A stretch of 64,000 nucleotides of DNA from Myxococcales bacterium (GCA_947473045.1 CANJCO010000011.1:1-64000), one strand, 5' to 3'. Positions 1 through 8,710 are shown, counted from the first letter of the stretch. Notes: a model not told the origin generated them from the sequence alone. Program-made: numbers and translations.

Positions 1-81
1 ATATGGCTCGACTGCGAAGGCGAGCCGCTGATCGTGAAGCTGCTCGAAATCACCGAGAACGAGCCTCACGGTCACCACTAG
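1..81 (+). CDS. C-terminal end of an unidentified protein (cut by window edge)
   Basis: Frame 1 is open from the first base to a TAG stop and encodes about 26 residues ending in ENEPHGHH. The fragment is too short to name. It lies 43 bases upstream of a CheY-like regulator on the same strand, so the two could be co-transcribed and it could belong to a chemotaxis-type gene set. That is inference from position only. Confidence 0.5.
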   Translation: MWLDCEGEPLIVKLLEITENEPHGHH

Positions 82-124
82 GGTTTTCCTGCGTCGCGGG
101 CGCAACCTGCAGGAGCTGCAAGCT

Positions 125-490
125 ATGAAGATCATGATCGTCGACGACAGCAAGGCCATGCGGCAAATCATCCGCCGATCGCTGCGTCAGGCTGGCTTCG
201 AAAACCACGACTACACCGAAGCGGCCAACGGAATCGAGGCGCTGGCGGCCATCGAAGCCGACTCGCCCGATCTGGTGCTGAGCGACTGGAACATGCCGGA
301 CATGTCGGGCATCGAGCTGCTTGGCGCGCTCATGGCGGCGGGAAAAAACGTCCGCTTTGGCTTCATTACTTCGGAGAGTTCAGCGTCGATGAGGAGCACC
401 GCGGCTGACGCCGGCGCGCTCTTTCTACTCGCGAAGCCCTTCACTCCCGACACGCTGCGCGAGACGCTCGCTCCGTTCATTCCAGCCTGA
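125..490 (+). CDS. CheY-like single-domain response regulator
   Basis: This 121-residue protein is one receiver domain with no output domain. The acidic pocket is D7-D8, the phospho-acceptor is D54 (in LSDWNMPDMSG), the switch Thr is T82 (FITSES) and the conserved Lys is K104 (AKPF), so every catalytic position of the family is present. The length equals that of classical CheY. Such proteins pass a phosphoryl signal from a histidine kinase to a partner protein in the cytoplasm, such as a motor or another enzyme. The partner is not visible here. The ATG follows a GGAGCTGCAAGCT leader, with GGAG 10 bases upstream. The gene could equally serve a non-motility pathway. Confidence 0.9.
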   Translation: MKIMIVDDSKAMRQIIRRSLRQAGFENHDYTEAANGIEALAAIEADSPDLVLSDWNMPDMSGIELLGALMAAGKNVRFGFITSESSASMRSTAADAGALFLLAKPFTPDTLRETLAPFIPA

Positions 491-537
491 CCCACGCGCG
501 TGGGAGGTCCGGCGGCCGGACTCGCGGGGCCCCGCGA
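491..537. terminator. Two GC palindromes between convergent genes, possible bidirectional terminator
   Basis: Right after the stop of the CheY-like gene come CCCACGCGCGTGGG (491-504) and TCGCGGGGCCCCGCGA (522-537). Both are perfect palindromes. They sit between two genes that converge. No T-run follows either one, so this is a candidate stem structure and not a classical intrinsic terminator. Confidence 0.35.
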
Positions 538-566
538 CAGGCGAGCCCCGTGAGCCGCGGATCGCG

Positions 567-2408
567 CTACTCGGCCGCGGCGGCGAGATCGCTCTTTTTG
601 CTCGCGCGGGCGCGCTTGCGTTCCTCGGCGAGGATCACGATGTCCTCGCGAACCTTCGCCGCGAACGTCGGCGCCTCCGTCACGGCCGTCTTGACGAGCG
701 TGACAACAAGGTGCGGCGTCTTCTGCGCCGCCGTGGTCGTGGCGCTCATCGCCTTCGAAACGCGTCCCATCCAGCGCGCCGCGCGCGTCTGGGTGATGTA
801 TGGAGCGACCTCCGCGACGATGTCGGCGGCATAGCCGTTGTAGACGTGCGGCGCCTTGTGGAGCGGGCTCGAAAATCGCGGCGTCGCGTCGAGGAAGGCT
901 TTGACCTGCTCACGCGTGACGCCGTGCTCGGCCAGCGCGCGATCGTACTCGGAGGCGGCGGCCTGACGAGCCTTGAAGAGGTACATTTGCACGCGCGAGT
1001 AGAAGTTGACGCGCCCGTCTCCGCTCGTCTCCACGGGGCAGAAAATCGTGCCCGGGAATTTCTCGGTGATGGCGCTCTGCACACCGTCGGAGACGCCTGC
1101 TGAGGGCATGCAACCGAACGGCTTTACGCTCAGCGTCATGTGCGCTTTGTTCTGCAGCACGTTCATCACGAGCTTGCCGACCTCCATGTGGCCTTCGCCT
1201 CCACGGAGATTGTTGTTGTAATATTCGTGGCTGAGCTCGGCCACCTTGTTCATATCGGGGAGGTGATAGCCGTACAGGCCTGCCGCGTGCGCGAACACCT
1301 GGAACGCGCCGCGAACGGCCCACTCGGCGCCGGAGACGGTGAGCATGCGCTGCGCGGCCCCGAACGGTCCAAGGTCTCCCAACCCGTATTTCGCGGTATC
1401 GGCCCCGCGAAGGGCCTCGCGATCCTGGGTGTCGTGCTTCGACTCCCAGATGTTGTAGAGCAGCCACGCCGCCACCAGCTGAATGTCGCACTCCGCGCCC
1501 TCGCTCTCGAGGAAGCGCTGGAGTCCATAGTTTCCGTCGCCCTCGGTGGTCATCGCCCAGAACTCGCCGATGATGGCGACCTTGGGTACCGGGCGGGTGC
1601 GGTCGACGGCGATGCTCTCGAACAGCGGCTTGCTGTCCCACAGCGCCTTGAGGATGCTCGACTTCGTCTCCATCGCCTCGTAGCAGCGCTTCTTGGCCTT
1701 CTCCATCGCGCGGTCCGTATCGCCGACGTTGAGCTCGTAGGGCCGAATGCGGTAGGCGATGGCGTTGAGCACGTCGCCCGCGAGCACGCCTTTGATGATC
1801 GCGGCAAAAAACGCGGGGTTCATCTCGAGGCCCGACTCTTCGCCCGTGGCCTGCTTCAGGCCGCCCGTCTGCTGGAAGAGCATGACGCGGAATCCGTCGA
1901 AGCCCGCGTCTCGCAGGGCCTTGCGGTATTCGGTGACGTACATGCCGAAGCGGCAGGGCCCGCAGGCGCCTGCCGTGAGGAATACATACTTTTTGACGAC
2001 CTCTTCGCTCGTCATGCCGTGCTGGTCGCGGAGCGCGATGAGGAACGCGATCAGGTTGCCGACGGTAAAGTAGGTGGGGTTGCACTGCCCCCGGTTGCCA
2101 TATTCCTTGCCCGTCTGAAACGCCGCCGTGTTGGGAGCGTCGAGCATCTGCACGTTGTATCCGACGCCGCGCAGGCCCCCCTCCACGAGGTAGTCGTGCG
2201 CCATCGTCAGGCCGCCCACCAGAAGTGTGATGTTCGCCTTCTCACTCTTTGTGAAGGTGAGGTTCGCCATGTTCTCGACCCAGTGCTGGGTCTCGGCGTC
2301 GAGCCCGAGCCGTCCCCGCTCTTCGGCTTCGAAGCGCTTGAGCTCCGCGTCGATATCGAGAACCGGGAGCTTCTTCTTGGTGCCGCTTGAAATGGTCTGC
2401 ATGCTCAT
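567..2408 (-). CDS. HgdB/DUF2229-like protein, partner of a BadF/BadG-type activase
   Basis: This 613-residue protein resembles the 2-hydroxyacyl-CoA dehydratase component (HgdB-like) that forms the C-terminal part of the very large activase-related proteins of anaerobes. The segment near residue 150 (TAGACGPCRFGMYVTEY) carries the CGPCRFG cysteine motif typical of that part. A long dehydratase-like fold follows, with further Cys and Gly-rich stretches. The gene starts 7 bases after the stop of the 1221-residue activase gene, so the two form an operon, and together they match what is a single polypeptide in other species. The substrate is unknown. Such systems use an ATP-driven, oxygen-sensitive electron injection into a radical dehydration or reduction, but whether this pair does so is inference. 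Confidence 0.75.
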   Translation of the reverse strand: MSMQTISSGTKKKLPVLDIDAELKRFEAEERGRLGLDAETQHWVENMANLTFTKSEKANITLLVGGLTMAHDYLVEGGLRGVGYNVQMLDAPNTAAFQTGKEYGNRGQCNPTYFTVGNLIAFLIALRDQHGMTSEEVVKKYVFLTAGACGPCRFGMYVTEYRKALRDAGFDGFRVMLFQQTGGLKQATGEESGLEMNPAFFAAIIKGVLAGDVLNAIAYRIRPYELNVGDTDRAMEKAKKRCYEAMETKSSILKALWDSKPLFESIAVDRTRPVPKVAIIGEFWAMTTEGDGNYGLQRFLESEGAECDIQLVAAWLLYNIWESKHDTQDREALRGADTAKYGLGDLGPFGAAQRMLTVSGAEWAVRGAFQVFAHAAGLYGYHLPDMNKVAELSHEYYNNNLRGGEGHMEVGKLVMNVLQNKAHMTLSVKPFGCMPSAGVSDGVQSAITEKFPGTIFCPVETSGDGRVNFYSRVQMYLFKARQAAASEYDRALAEHGVTREQVKAFLDATPRFSSPLHKAPHVYNGYAADIVAEVAPYITQTRAARWMGRVSKAMSATTTAAQKTPHLVVTLVKTAVTEAPTFAAKVREDIVILAEERKRARASKKSDLAAAAE

Positions 2409-2415
2409 TTTGTTC

Positions 2416-5400
2416 TCACTCCCCCTCTTGCGCGAGGGCCAGGGTGTCGTTTTCTGCTACGGCCTTCGGCGCGATCCGCACCACGTTGCCGTCCTTCGTC
2501 TTCTTGCCGAGTGTGACCATGCCCTTGGGCAGGTCGGGCTGCGCGCGCTTGGGCGCTTCGTACGCGGAGACCTTCGCGCGGAGCTCTTCGAGCTGCGCGG
2601 CGATGGTGGGATCGTGCTGCTGCCGGGCCGACATCTGCTGACTTCGGAGCTCGAGCAGCTCGATTCGCTTCTTGTCGAGCGCGAGCTCGAGCTGGCTCTT
2701 TTTGCCGGCGAAATCCTGCAAGCGCTCTTCGTGAAGCTTGAGCGCGTGCGCGTAGGTCCTCACGCGAATCTTGATCGAGCCGCTCGGCTTGTTGGCGTCG
2801 ATGTCATGCAAGGCTGCATAGGGCGTCTTGCTCGCCCCGATGATCGAGTCGATGAGCGCATACGTCGGCGCGTCGTGTCCGCACTTGAAGCTCGACAGAT
2901 CGAGCACAACCACATTCGGATGACGCGACGCGAACCCGGCCGCCCAGACCTTCTGTGCGCTGTTGGCGGAGTAGTTCTCGGGCCACACGTGGTTGAGCTC
3001 GAGCGGCGTCTTGATGACTCCGCGCTGCAGTTCGTCCTTGTAGTAGCGGTCGAGATATTCGCGATCCTTCGGAATCGAACGGATCGAGAGAATGGGATAT
3101 CCCAGCACCTGGAACTCTTCGGGGATTCCATGGTTGAGTCCGGGATCGGAGTGATAGGGCCGACCGATCATCAAGATGGCGACGCGGTCTTCGGCCTCGA
3201 CCGTCTCGAGGATCGCCCTGCCCTTGTCCTGGAGATCACGGTCGACGTTGCCGAGGGCGATCCAGGCCTCACGGCAGGCGTGGTCGTTCTCGTCCTGGGT
3301 GATGCCGAGACGCGGTCCCCAGGTCTCGAGCATGCGCTTGGCCATGAGCGTCGGCTCGACGAACGACATCGCCGGATCGACGTACTCGATGCCGCGGGTC
3401 GCGAAGAAGTCGACCTCCTTCGTGAAGGCGGCCTTCATCACGTCGGGAGCGCCGGCCACGATTGGGCACGAGGCGTTGTCCATCGTGTCGGCCACGAAAT
3501 TGTTCACGTGGGTGAGGATCGGGAAAAAGATGTATTTGAGCGGCTTCTTCTCGTCGTGATGCTCGAACAGCAGATTGTGCACGTGCGCCTGCGCGACCTT
3601 GCTCGGGTAGCACGGATCGATTGAGCCGTACTTTCCGCCCGCGACCCACATTTCCTCGGTGGTCTCGTCGCTGAAGACGACGTGCTGCTTCTGAATTCCG
3701 ACGGCCTCGAAATAGGCGCGGAACCACGGCGCGGTCGTATACATGTTGAGCACTCGGGGCATACCGACGCGCACGCGGCGCCGGGCCTCCCAGCTCGCGT
3801 CACTCGAACGCTCGAAGGGGCGCTTGATCGGGACGCGGCGAATGCCGAAAAACCCGCGGCGAACCTCGATGTCGTCGATGAGCGCACCGGCCTCCGGCAT
3901 GGGCGCGGTGTTGTAGACGTGAGCGAAGGAGCGGTTGGCCTCATAGGAGACCATGTTGGGAAACTGCTGCGCGATCTTCTTGCGCTCGGCCACGAGGTCG
4001 AGCATCGCCTCTTTGCTCTCGACCGTGCCTTTTTCGCAGGAGAACCCTGCGATGTAGCGGCTCTTGGAGCCATCGGGGCGGAGCGTGTCGATGAAGGTGC
4101 GCTTGCACTCGTTGGGGCAGAAGTGACAGACCGTCTCTTCGTCGTTCTTGCTCGTGTATTCGAGGTCGATCGACGCGTCGATTCCGATGAAGCTGGTCTT
4201 GCCGCTGCGCTTGACCACGCGCAGGGTTTCCATCGCCGCGCCGATCGCGCCGGCCTCGCCGGTGTGGGGGTGCACGAACACCTCCGCGTTCGGTACGCGC
4301 TCCTTGATGTAGTCGACCTGCGCCTTGACCGCTGCGAGGTTGTACTGGGTGCCTCCCTGCAGGACGTACTTCGTTCCGAGGGCGGCGAGCCTGGGAATTT
4401 GTACGACGTACTGCCATACATTTTTGGGAAGTACCTGCGCGAGACCGGCGAGCATCTCCTCTTTCGAGAAGCCCTCTTTCTGAAAGTTGACGCGATCGGT
4501 GTCGAGGAAGACCGCGCAGCCGTAGCTGAATTTCGGAGCCAGCTCGGCCTTGAACGCCACGTCGGCGAACTCGGTCACCGGCACGCCGAAGGAGTCGCTG
4601 GTCGCCTGCAGAAGCATGCCGTTTCCGGCGGAGCAGCTGTTCGACAGGCGGAAGTTCTGGATGTCGCCGTTTTTCATGAACAGGACCTTGATGTCCTGCC
4701 CGCCGATGTCGCAGATGACGTCGACGTCGCCGAAGAAGTGAACCGCGCTCATCATGTGGGCGACAGTCTCGACCACGTTGACGTCGCTCTTGACGCACTC
4801 TTCGAGCACGTCGGCCGCATACCCCGTGGCTCCGAACCCCATGACCTCGAGCGTCGCGCCTTGCGCGAGCACATAAGCGCGGAGCTGCGCGAGGAGCTCC
4901 TTGGTATCTTGAATGGGGTTGCCCTTGGAGAGCTGGTAGCCCTTCGCGAGGATGTTGCCGCTCTCGTAATCGACGAGGACGGCTTTGCTCGAGGTGGAGC
5001 CGCCGTCGAGGCCGATGACCGCGCGGACGTGCTGCCCCTGGGCGAGCTTCGCGGGCTCAAATTTGGGGATTTTATAGAGCGCCTTGAACTCGTCGAGCTC
5101 CGTGTCGGTCTTGGCGAGTGGGGGCCCGGCCGTTTCACCGAGGCGCGCCTTGCGACCGGTGGTGATGTACTCGCTGAGCGCCGCGATGCCCGTGAGCCAG
5201 CCGACGCCCGCCTCCTCGTGCAGGCCGTAGAGCACGGCGCCGAACGCCGCGTAGTACTGGCTGTTTTCCGGGATGAAGATGAGCTCCTCGATCGGGATGT
5301 CCTTCGGGTACTCGTGGCCGCGCTCGTCCCATGTTTGGGGAATGCGCAGGCGCCAGCAATCCTGCAAAAAAGGCAGGTAGGTGTTGGGACCTCCCAGCAG

Positions 5401-6081
5401 CAGCACCTTGTGTTTGAGGGTGTTGCCGCGCGTGAGGACCGAGAGGTTCTGCAGCACGATGGCGTCGGCGAGCGAGCAGAGGACCTCGCTGGCCGGAATG
5501 CCGCTCTTGATGAGGTTGACGATGTCGGTCTCGGCGAACACGCCGCACTTGGCCGCCACGTGGTGGAGCTTGCTGTCGTCGAAGCGCAGCGCGGTGACCA
5601 TCTCGGCAGGTGCGTTCACCTTGAGGAAGCACTTGTCGATCGTTGCGCCCGTGCCCGACGCGCATTTGTCGTTCATCGACGCGATGGCGGTGCGCATGCC
5701 CGACTTTTCATCGATTTTGAACATGATGATCTTGGCGTCTTGACCGCCAAGCTCGATGACCGACCCGACGTCGGGGTGCAGCTTCTCAACCGCGATGGTG
5801 ACCGCGTTGACCTCCTGCACGAACTTCGCGCCGGTCGGCTCGCACAGCGGCGCCGAGCCCGAGCCCGTCATGAAAATGCGCCAGCCGTCGGTGGGGTGGT
5901 CGGGAAACGCTGCGAAAATCTGCTCGAGCATCGACAGGACGTACTCGGGCTGCTTCGTGTGGTGCCGCTGGTAGTCGCTCCAGAGAATTTCTTGGTTGGC
6001 GGGGTTCACGACGACGGCCTTGACCGTGGTCGAGCCGACGTCCATGCCGATGGCGAGATAGCGACCCTGGCTGCTGCCCAT
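2416..6081 (-). CDS. Double BadF/BadG/BcrA/BcrD-type ATPase (acyl-CoA dehydratase activase-related)
   Basis: This 1221-residue cytoplasmic protein has two ASKHA-fold activase domains. The first (about residues 8-290) has AIGMDVGSTTVKAV, ELGGQDAKI and a Cys at about residue 139 in NDKCASGTG. The second starts near residue 352 with GLDGGSTSSKAVLV, then DIGGQDIKV and a Cys near residue 480 in SNSCSAGNG. These Cys positions bridge a [4Fe-4S] cluster in the known activases. A CHFCPNEC motif near residue 652 leads into a DUF2229-like region (GMPRVLNMYTTAPWF), and the last 100 residues look coiled-coil. It is first in a two-gene operon and diverges from a TetR gene across a region with two dyads. 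Usual role: ATP-dependent electron transfer to a dehydratase or reductase. The actual substrate cannot be told. Confidence 0.85.
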   Translation of the reverse strand: MGSSQGRYLAIGMDVGSTTVKAVVVNPANQEILWSDYQRHHTKQPEYVLSMLEQIFAAFPDHPTDGWRIFMTGSGSAPLCEPTGAKFVQEVNAVTIAVEKLHPDVGSVIELGGQDAKIIMFKIDEKSGMRTAIASMNDKCASGTGATIDKCFLKVNAPAEMVTALRFDDSKLHHVAAKCGVFAETDIVNLIKSGIPASEVLCSLADAIVLQNLSVLTRGNTLKHKVLLLGGPNTYLPFLQDCWRLRIPQTWDERGHEYPKDIPIEELIFIPENSQYYAAFGAVLYGLHEEAGVGWLTGIAALSEYITTGRKARLGETAGPPLAKTDTELDEFKALYKIPKFEPAKLAQGQHVRAVIGLDGGSTSSKAVLVDYESGNILAKGYQLSKGNPIQDTKELLAQLRAYVLAQGATLEVMGFGATGYAADVLEECVKSDVNVVETVAHMMSAVHFFGDVDVICDIGGQDIKVLFMKNGDIQNFRLSNSCSAGNGMLLQATSDSFGVPVTEFADVAFKAELAPKFSYGCAVFLDTDRVNFQKEGFSKEEMLAGLAQVLPKNVWQYVVQIPRLAALGTKYVLQGGTQYNLAAVKAQVDYIKERVPNAEVFVHPHTGEAGAIGAAMETLRVVKRSGKTSFIGIDASIDLEYTSKNDEETVCHFCPNECKRTFIDTLRPDGSKSRYIAGFSCEKGTVESKEAMLDLVAERKKIAQQFPNMVSYEANRSFAHVYNTAPMPEAGALIDDIEVRRGFFGIRRVPIKRPFERSSDASWEARRRVRVGMPRVLNMYTTAPWFRAYFEAVGIQKQHVVFSDETTEEMWVAGGKYGSIDPCYPSKVAQAHVHNLLFEHHDEKKPLKYIFFPILTHVNNFVADTMDNASCPIVAGAPDVMKAAFTKEVDFFATRGIEYVDPAMSFVEPTLMAKRMLETWGPRLGITQDENDHACREAWIALGNVDRDLQDKGRAILETVEAEDRVAILMIGRPYHSDPGLNHGIPEEFQVLGYPILSIRSIPKDREYLDRYYKDELQRGVIKTPLELNHVWPENYSANSAQKVWAAGFASRHPNVVVLDLSSFKCGHDAPTYALIDSIIGASKTPYAALHDIDANKPSGSIKIRVRTYAHALKLHEERLQDFAGKKSQLELALDKKRIELLELRSQQMSARQQHDPTIAAQLEELRAKVSAYEAPKRAQPDLPKGMVTLGKKTKDGNVVRIAPKAVAENDTLALAQEGE

Positions 6082-6122
6082 GTTCGTCCTTCTGATGAAG
6101 TCCGAGACCGGTTCGGCCTCTG

Positions 6123-6138
6123 GACTGACGTGTCAGTC
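6123..6138. promoter_or_regulatory. Dyad GACTGAC-GT-GTCAGTC, probable TetR operator
   Basis: A perfect 7-bp inverted repeat with a 2-base spacer lies 41 bases upstream of the activase start and between the divergent activase and TetR genes. Short TGACTGAC-type dyads are common operators of TetR regulators of acyl-CoA and lipid metabolism. Binding by the adjacent TetR is inferred from position. Confidence 0.6.
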
Positions 6139-6210
6139 AACCTAGAAGTATCCGAATTGTTCCCGGCGGCAAGGGCTTTTATGCCGGCAAATTTGCGCGA
6201 GGCCGCAAAA

Positions 6211-6226
6211 CTGACGCGCGTGTCAG
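6211..6226. promoter_or_regulatory. Second dyad CTGAC-N6-GTCAG, probable TetR operator
   Basis: CTGACGCGCGTGTCAG is an imperfect 16-bp palindrome with only one mismatched pair. It shares the CTGAC/GTCAG arms with the dyad at 6123-6138, but the spacer is 6 instead of 2. It ends 52 bases before the TetR start and could serve autoregulation. Confidence 0.5.
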
Positions 6227-6278
6227 GTTGGGGGGCGTGCCCGCGCTTTCGCGAGTCGCGCGTGGTAGGTGTGCCCCC

Positions 6279-6857
6279 ATGGAGAAGGGGCAGCGACGGC
6301 AGCAGATCTTGACCCACGCCCGTCAGGTCTTCGCCCGCAGCGGGTACCACGCGGCCAAAGTCGACGACATCGTTGCGGCCGCCGGGGTCGCCCGCGGCAC
6401 CTTCTACCTGTATTTCGAGGACAAGCGCGCCATCTTCGAGGAGATCGTCGACCGGCTGCTGGTTCGCTTCGGAATGGCGATTTCGCGCGTCGATCCGAAG
6501 GGCGACGTCGGCGCGCAGGTGCAGGACAACATCCGCGGGATCGTGCGCCTGCTCGTCGAAGAACGCGTCACGACCAAGCTGCTGCTGTCGGACGCGCACG
6601 GCGTCGATCATGCGTTCGATCGCAAGATTCAGCTATTTTTCGATCAGGTGCATTCGGTGCTCGAAGAGGCGCTCGCCGAAGGACAGGAGCGCGGCATCGT
6701 CGGCAAGGGCGACGCGCACCTGCAGGCCACGATGATCATCGGCGCGCTCAAAGAAATCATGCACGAAGTCGTCGTGCGCGGCTGGGACGACGACGAAGAG
6801 GCTATCGTCGCTGGGCTGTTCGCGTTTCTGAAGCGCGGCGTTCTGACGGGGGAATGA
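6279..6857 (+). CDS. TetR-family transcriptional regulator
   Basis: This is a 192-residue protein. The N-terminal helix-turn-helix is classical (ILTHARQVFARSGYHAAKVDDIVAAAGVARGTFYLYFEDK, about residues 10-50). A variable all-helical ligand and dimerisation domain follows. An in-frame upstream extension is open from 6228, but ATG at 6279 gives the usual TetR length and start (MEKGQRRQQ). The gene diverges from the activase operon, and two CTGAC/GTCAG dyads lie between them, so it probably represses that operon and perhaps itself. The ligand could be an acyl-CoA, given the target, but this is inference. Confidence 0.9.
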   Translation: MEKGQRRQQILTHARQVFARSGYHAAKVDDIVAAAGVARGTFYLYFEDKRAIFEEIVDRLLVRFGMAISRVDPKGDVGAQVQDNIRGIVRLLVEERVTTKLLLSDAHGVDHAFDRKIQLFFDQVHSVLEEALAEGQERGIVGKGDAHLQATMIIGALKEIMHEVVVRGWDDDEEAIVAGLFAFLKRGVLTGE

Positions 6858-6861
6858 GCCG

Positions 6862-7707
6862 TTGCGCCGGTTGGCTGCCGCGCTGATTTCGCTCGCCTCC
6901 TGCAAGGGCGCTGCGGCGACGGCGCCGGTCGAGCCCGCCGTGCGCGCCGCGGCGATCGTGCCGGGTGACGCTGCCGCCGAAGCATCCGCGGCCAGCGCGG
7001 CAGAAAAGGCCGAGCCGGAGCCCCCACCGGTCGCCATGGCCGAAACCCGCGACGCCGTGGGCCCCTTCGAGCTGCCGATGATGAAAGGACGCAACGTCTG
7101 GTACGCGCGGCCACGATCCATCGGCGAACGCAGGCTGATCGCGCACCTGCACGGGCAATGCGCCCACCCGTCGTATTCGTGCGGGCAGTGGCTCGACGCG
7201 GGAATCGAGCGAGGATTTGTGGTGTGCCCGACGGGAAACGAGCGCTGCGGCTCACCCATCGGACCGCCGCAGTGGGACGAATCGTTCGCCCTGATGGATC
7301 AGGACCTCGAGCGCGGAATCGCGGCGGCTTCGCGTGCCGAGGGAGACGGCGGCATCTCGCGTGCGGGCTCGGTCATGACCGGGTTCTCCCGCGGAGGATG
7401 GGCGGCGATCGACGTGGTTCGCAGGCACCCTGGACGCTGGCCGTTTCTGATTGTGATCGAGGCCGACGTGACGATGAACGCTGCCCTCCTGCGCGCGGCC
7501 AAGGTCGAACGCGTGGCGCTGATCGCGGCGGATCACGGCACCGAGCTGGCGGGGGAGCGAAACACCGTCGATGCGCTTAAGGCCGCGGGCTTCCCGGCGG
7601 AGCTGTTCGTCATGCCGGGATCGTGGCACTTGTATTCTACAAATATCGACGCGATCATGCGGCAGGCGTTGGCCTTCGTGCTCGCGGACGGACCGCGCGA
7701 CCCGTAA
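6862..7707 (+). CDS. Lipoprotein with alpha/beta-hydrolase fold
   Basis: This 281-residue protein reads from a TTG 4 bases after the TetR stop. The start is weak but gives a short export signal ending in the lipobox LASC (Cys near residue 14), so it is probably anchored to a membrane from the periplasmic side. An Ala/Pro/Glu-rich linker to about residue 60 leads to a hydrolase-like domain. This has LIAHLHGQC (oxyanion region), nucleophile elbow GFSRGG near residue 175 and a C-terminal GSWHLY that can supply the catalytic His. It resembles another esterase-like gene at 31.1 kb. The substrate is unknown. A 13-bp dyad of the window-wide type lies near its 3' end. Confidence 0.65.
   Translation: MRRLAAALISLASCKGAAATAPVEPAVRAAAIVPGDAAAEASAASAAEKAEPEPPPVAMAETRDAVGPFELPMMKGRNVWYARPRSIGERRLIAHLHGQCAHPSYSCGQWLDAGIERGFVVCPTGNERCGSPIGPPQWDESFALMDQDLERGIAAASRAEGDGGISRAGSVMTGFSRGGWAAIDVVRRHPGRWPFLIVIEADVTMNAALLRAAKVERVALIAADHGTELAGERNTVDALKAAGFPAELFVMPGSWHLYSTNIDAIMRQALAFVLADGPRDP
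7630..7642. repeat. Window-wide dyad, TTGTA-TTC-TACAA
   Basis: This is a perfect match to KTGYA-N3-TRCAM with fully symmetric arms, inside the lipoprotein hydrolase gene. It is one of ten full copies in the window. Confidence 0.5.
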
Positions 7708-7710
7708 CGG

Positions 7711-8430
7711 CTACGCGCTTCGACCGACCACGTTGCGCACGAAGCTTCGGAGCAGCCGAGGACCGTGAGGCGCGTCGTGAATGCCGTCGCGAATCGCCTC
7801 AAACGCGAGGCCTTCGCTGCGCAGAGCCGGCTCGCGCGCGCGGACGTAACCCCGCAGGATATCGCCGTCAGCCTCGGGATGGAACTGCACGCCGTAGGCT
7901 CGCCTGCCGACGCGAAAAGCGGCGTGTCGTTCGAGCGGCGTATGGGCGAGGAGTTCGGCGCCGGGCGGCAGCGTGACGACGGTGTCGACGTGCGTGGCGT
8001 TGAACGCCATCGCGCCAGGAAGCTCGCCAAAGAGCGCGTCGGAAGCTGCCAACGTCGTGCCCGTCACCGAAACGGTGCCGATTTCGCGCCCGCGCGTGTT
8101 GAGCGCCACCATCCCGCCGAGCGCCTGCGCGAGCAGTTGGTGGCCGAAACAGATACCGAGAACCGGCACGTCGAGGGCGACGGCCTCGCGCAGCCAGGCC
8201 TCGGCGCGAAGCATCCACGCTGCGCGCTCGGTCACGCTTGCAGACGATCCCGTAACGATGATCGCGGTCGCGGGAAGCGTCGGGAGCGGCCCGTCGGACC
8301 GCGCGTCGTGCTCCGAGAAGGCGCCTGTCCACGCATCGCCGATGTGCTCGGCGATCCAGCTTGAAAACTCGCCTCGGCGCGCGGCCACCTCGGCGACGGC
8401 GTCTCCGGTTCGAAGAACGACGATCGGCAT
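7711..8430 (-). CDS. Class I glutamine amidotransferase-like protein (GMP synthase GATase type)
   Basis: This 239-residue protein has the full class I GATase triad. The nucleophile elbow is GICFGHQLLAQALGG (Cys about residue 97) and the His-Glu pair sits in VQFHPEADG near residue 185. There is no synthetase domain, so it is a free-standing GATase of the kind often annotated as GMP synthase-like. The reaction would be glutamine (or gamma-glutamyl compound) hydrolysis in the cytoplasm, and the acceptor is unknown. Its stop lies 3 bases from the stop of the convergent hydrolase gene. It diverges from the small YjfB-like gene across 97 bases that include an AT-rich stretch (AAAAATAATCGTCAATTG) likely to hold promoter elements. 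Confidence 0.85.
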   Translation of the reverse strand: MPIVVLRTGDAVAEVAARRGEFSSWIAEHIGDAWTGAFSEHDARSDGPLPTLPATAIIVTGSSASVTERAAWMLRAEAWLREAVALDVPVLGICFGHQLLAQALGGMVALNTRGREIGTVSVTGTTLAASDALFGELPGAMAFNATHVDTVVTLPPGAELLAHTPLERHAAFRVGRRAYGVQFHPEADGDILRGYVRAREPALRSEGLAFEAIRDGIHDAPHGPRLLRSFVRNVVGRSA

Positions 8431-8527
8431 GCCCTGAATCTTAGCGGCCCGCGGGCCCCTGCGCCCCGAGAAAAATAATCGTCAATTGTTCCTCAAGGTC
8501 CGGAAATTCCTGCCGTTCACCCTCCGT

Positions 8528-8710
8528 ATGAGCTCCGTCACGTTCAATAGCCCGGTCGATGTCGCCATGCAGCGAGCCGGCAACAGCCGTCCCGGAAGCC
8601 TGCAGCAAACGGCGCAAATCAGCGTCCTCAAGCAGGCCAACGAAGTTCAGGCGCGCACCGCGCTGACGCTCATCACCGGCATCGGCGTCAAGCTCGACAC
8701 TTCTGGCTGA
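8528..8710 (+). CDS. Small YjfB-like putative motility protein
   Basis: This is a 60-residue protein beginning MSSVTFNSPVDVAMQ. The pattern QISVLKQANEVQARTALTLI followed by a GIGVKLDTSG end matches the layout of the short YjfB 'putative motility protein' family (a helix with KxAx2xQ and a terminal hydrophobic/GxxxD tail). The in-frame ORF opens at 8486, but ATG at 8528 gives the family length. The function of the family is not established, though it often occurs with flagellar or motility genes. No motility gene is adjacent here. Assignment is by pattern and is moderate. Confidence 0.5.
   Translation: MSSVTFNSPVDVAMQRAGNSRPGSLQQTAQISVLKQANEVQARTALTLITGIGVKLDTSG

Noticed and set aside
3682-6312. 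Long open frame on the opposite strand of the activase gene
   Set aside because: It has Arg/Ala/Leu/Asp-rich composition from GC-rich antisense codons and no motif. It is the mirror of a gene with clear domains. The same applies to antisense frames at 1140-2390, 14008-16314, 19585-21888, 21086-22900, 47420-49294 and 49386-50888.
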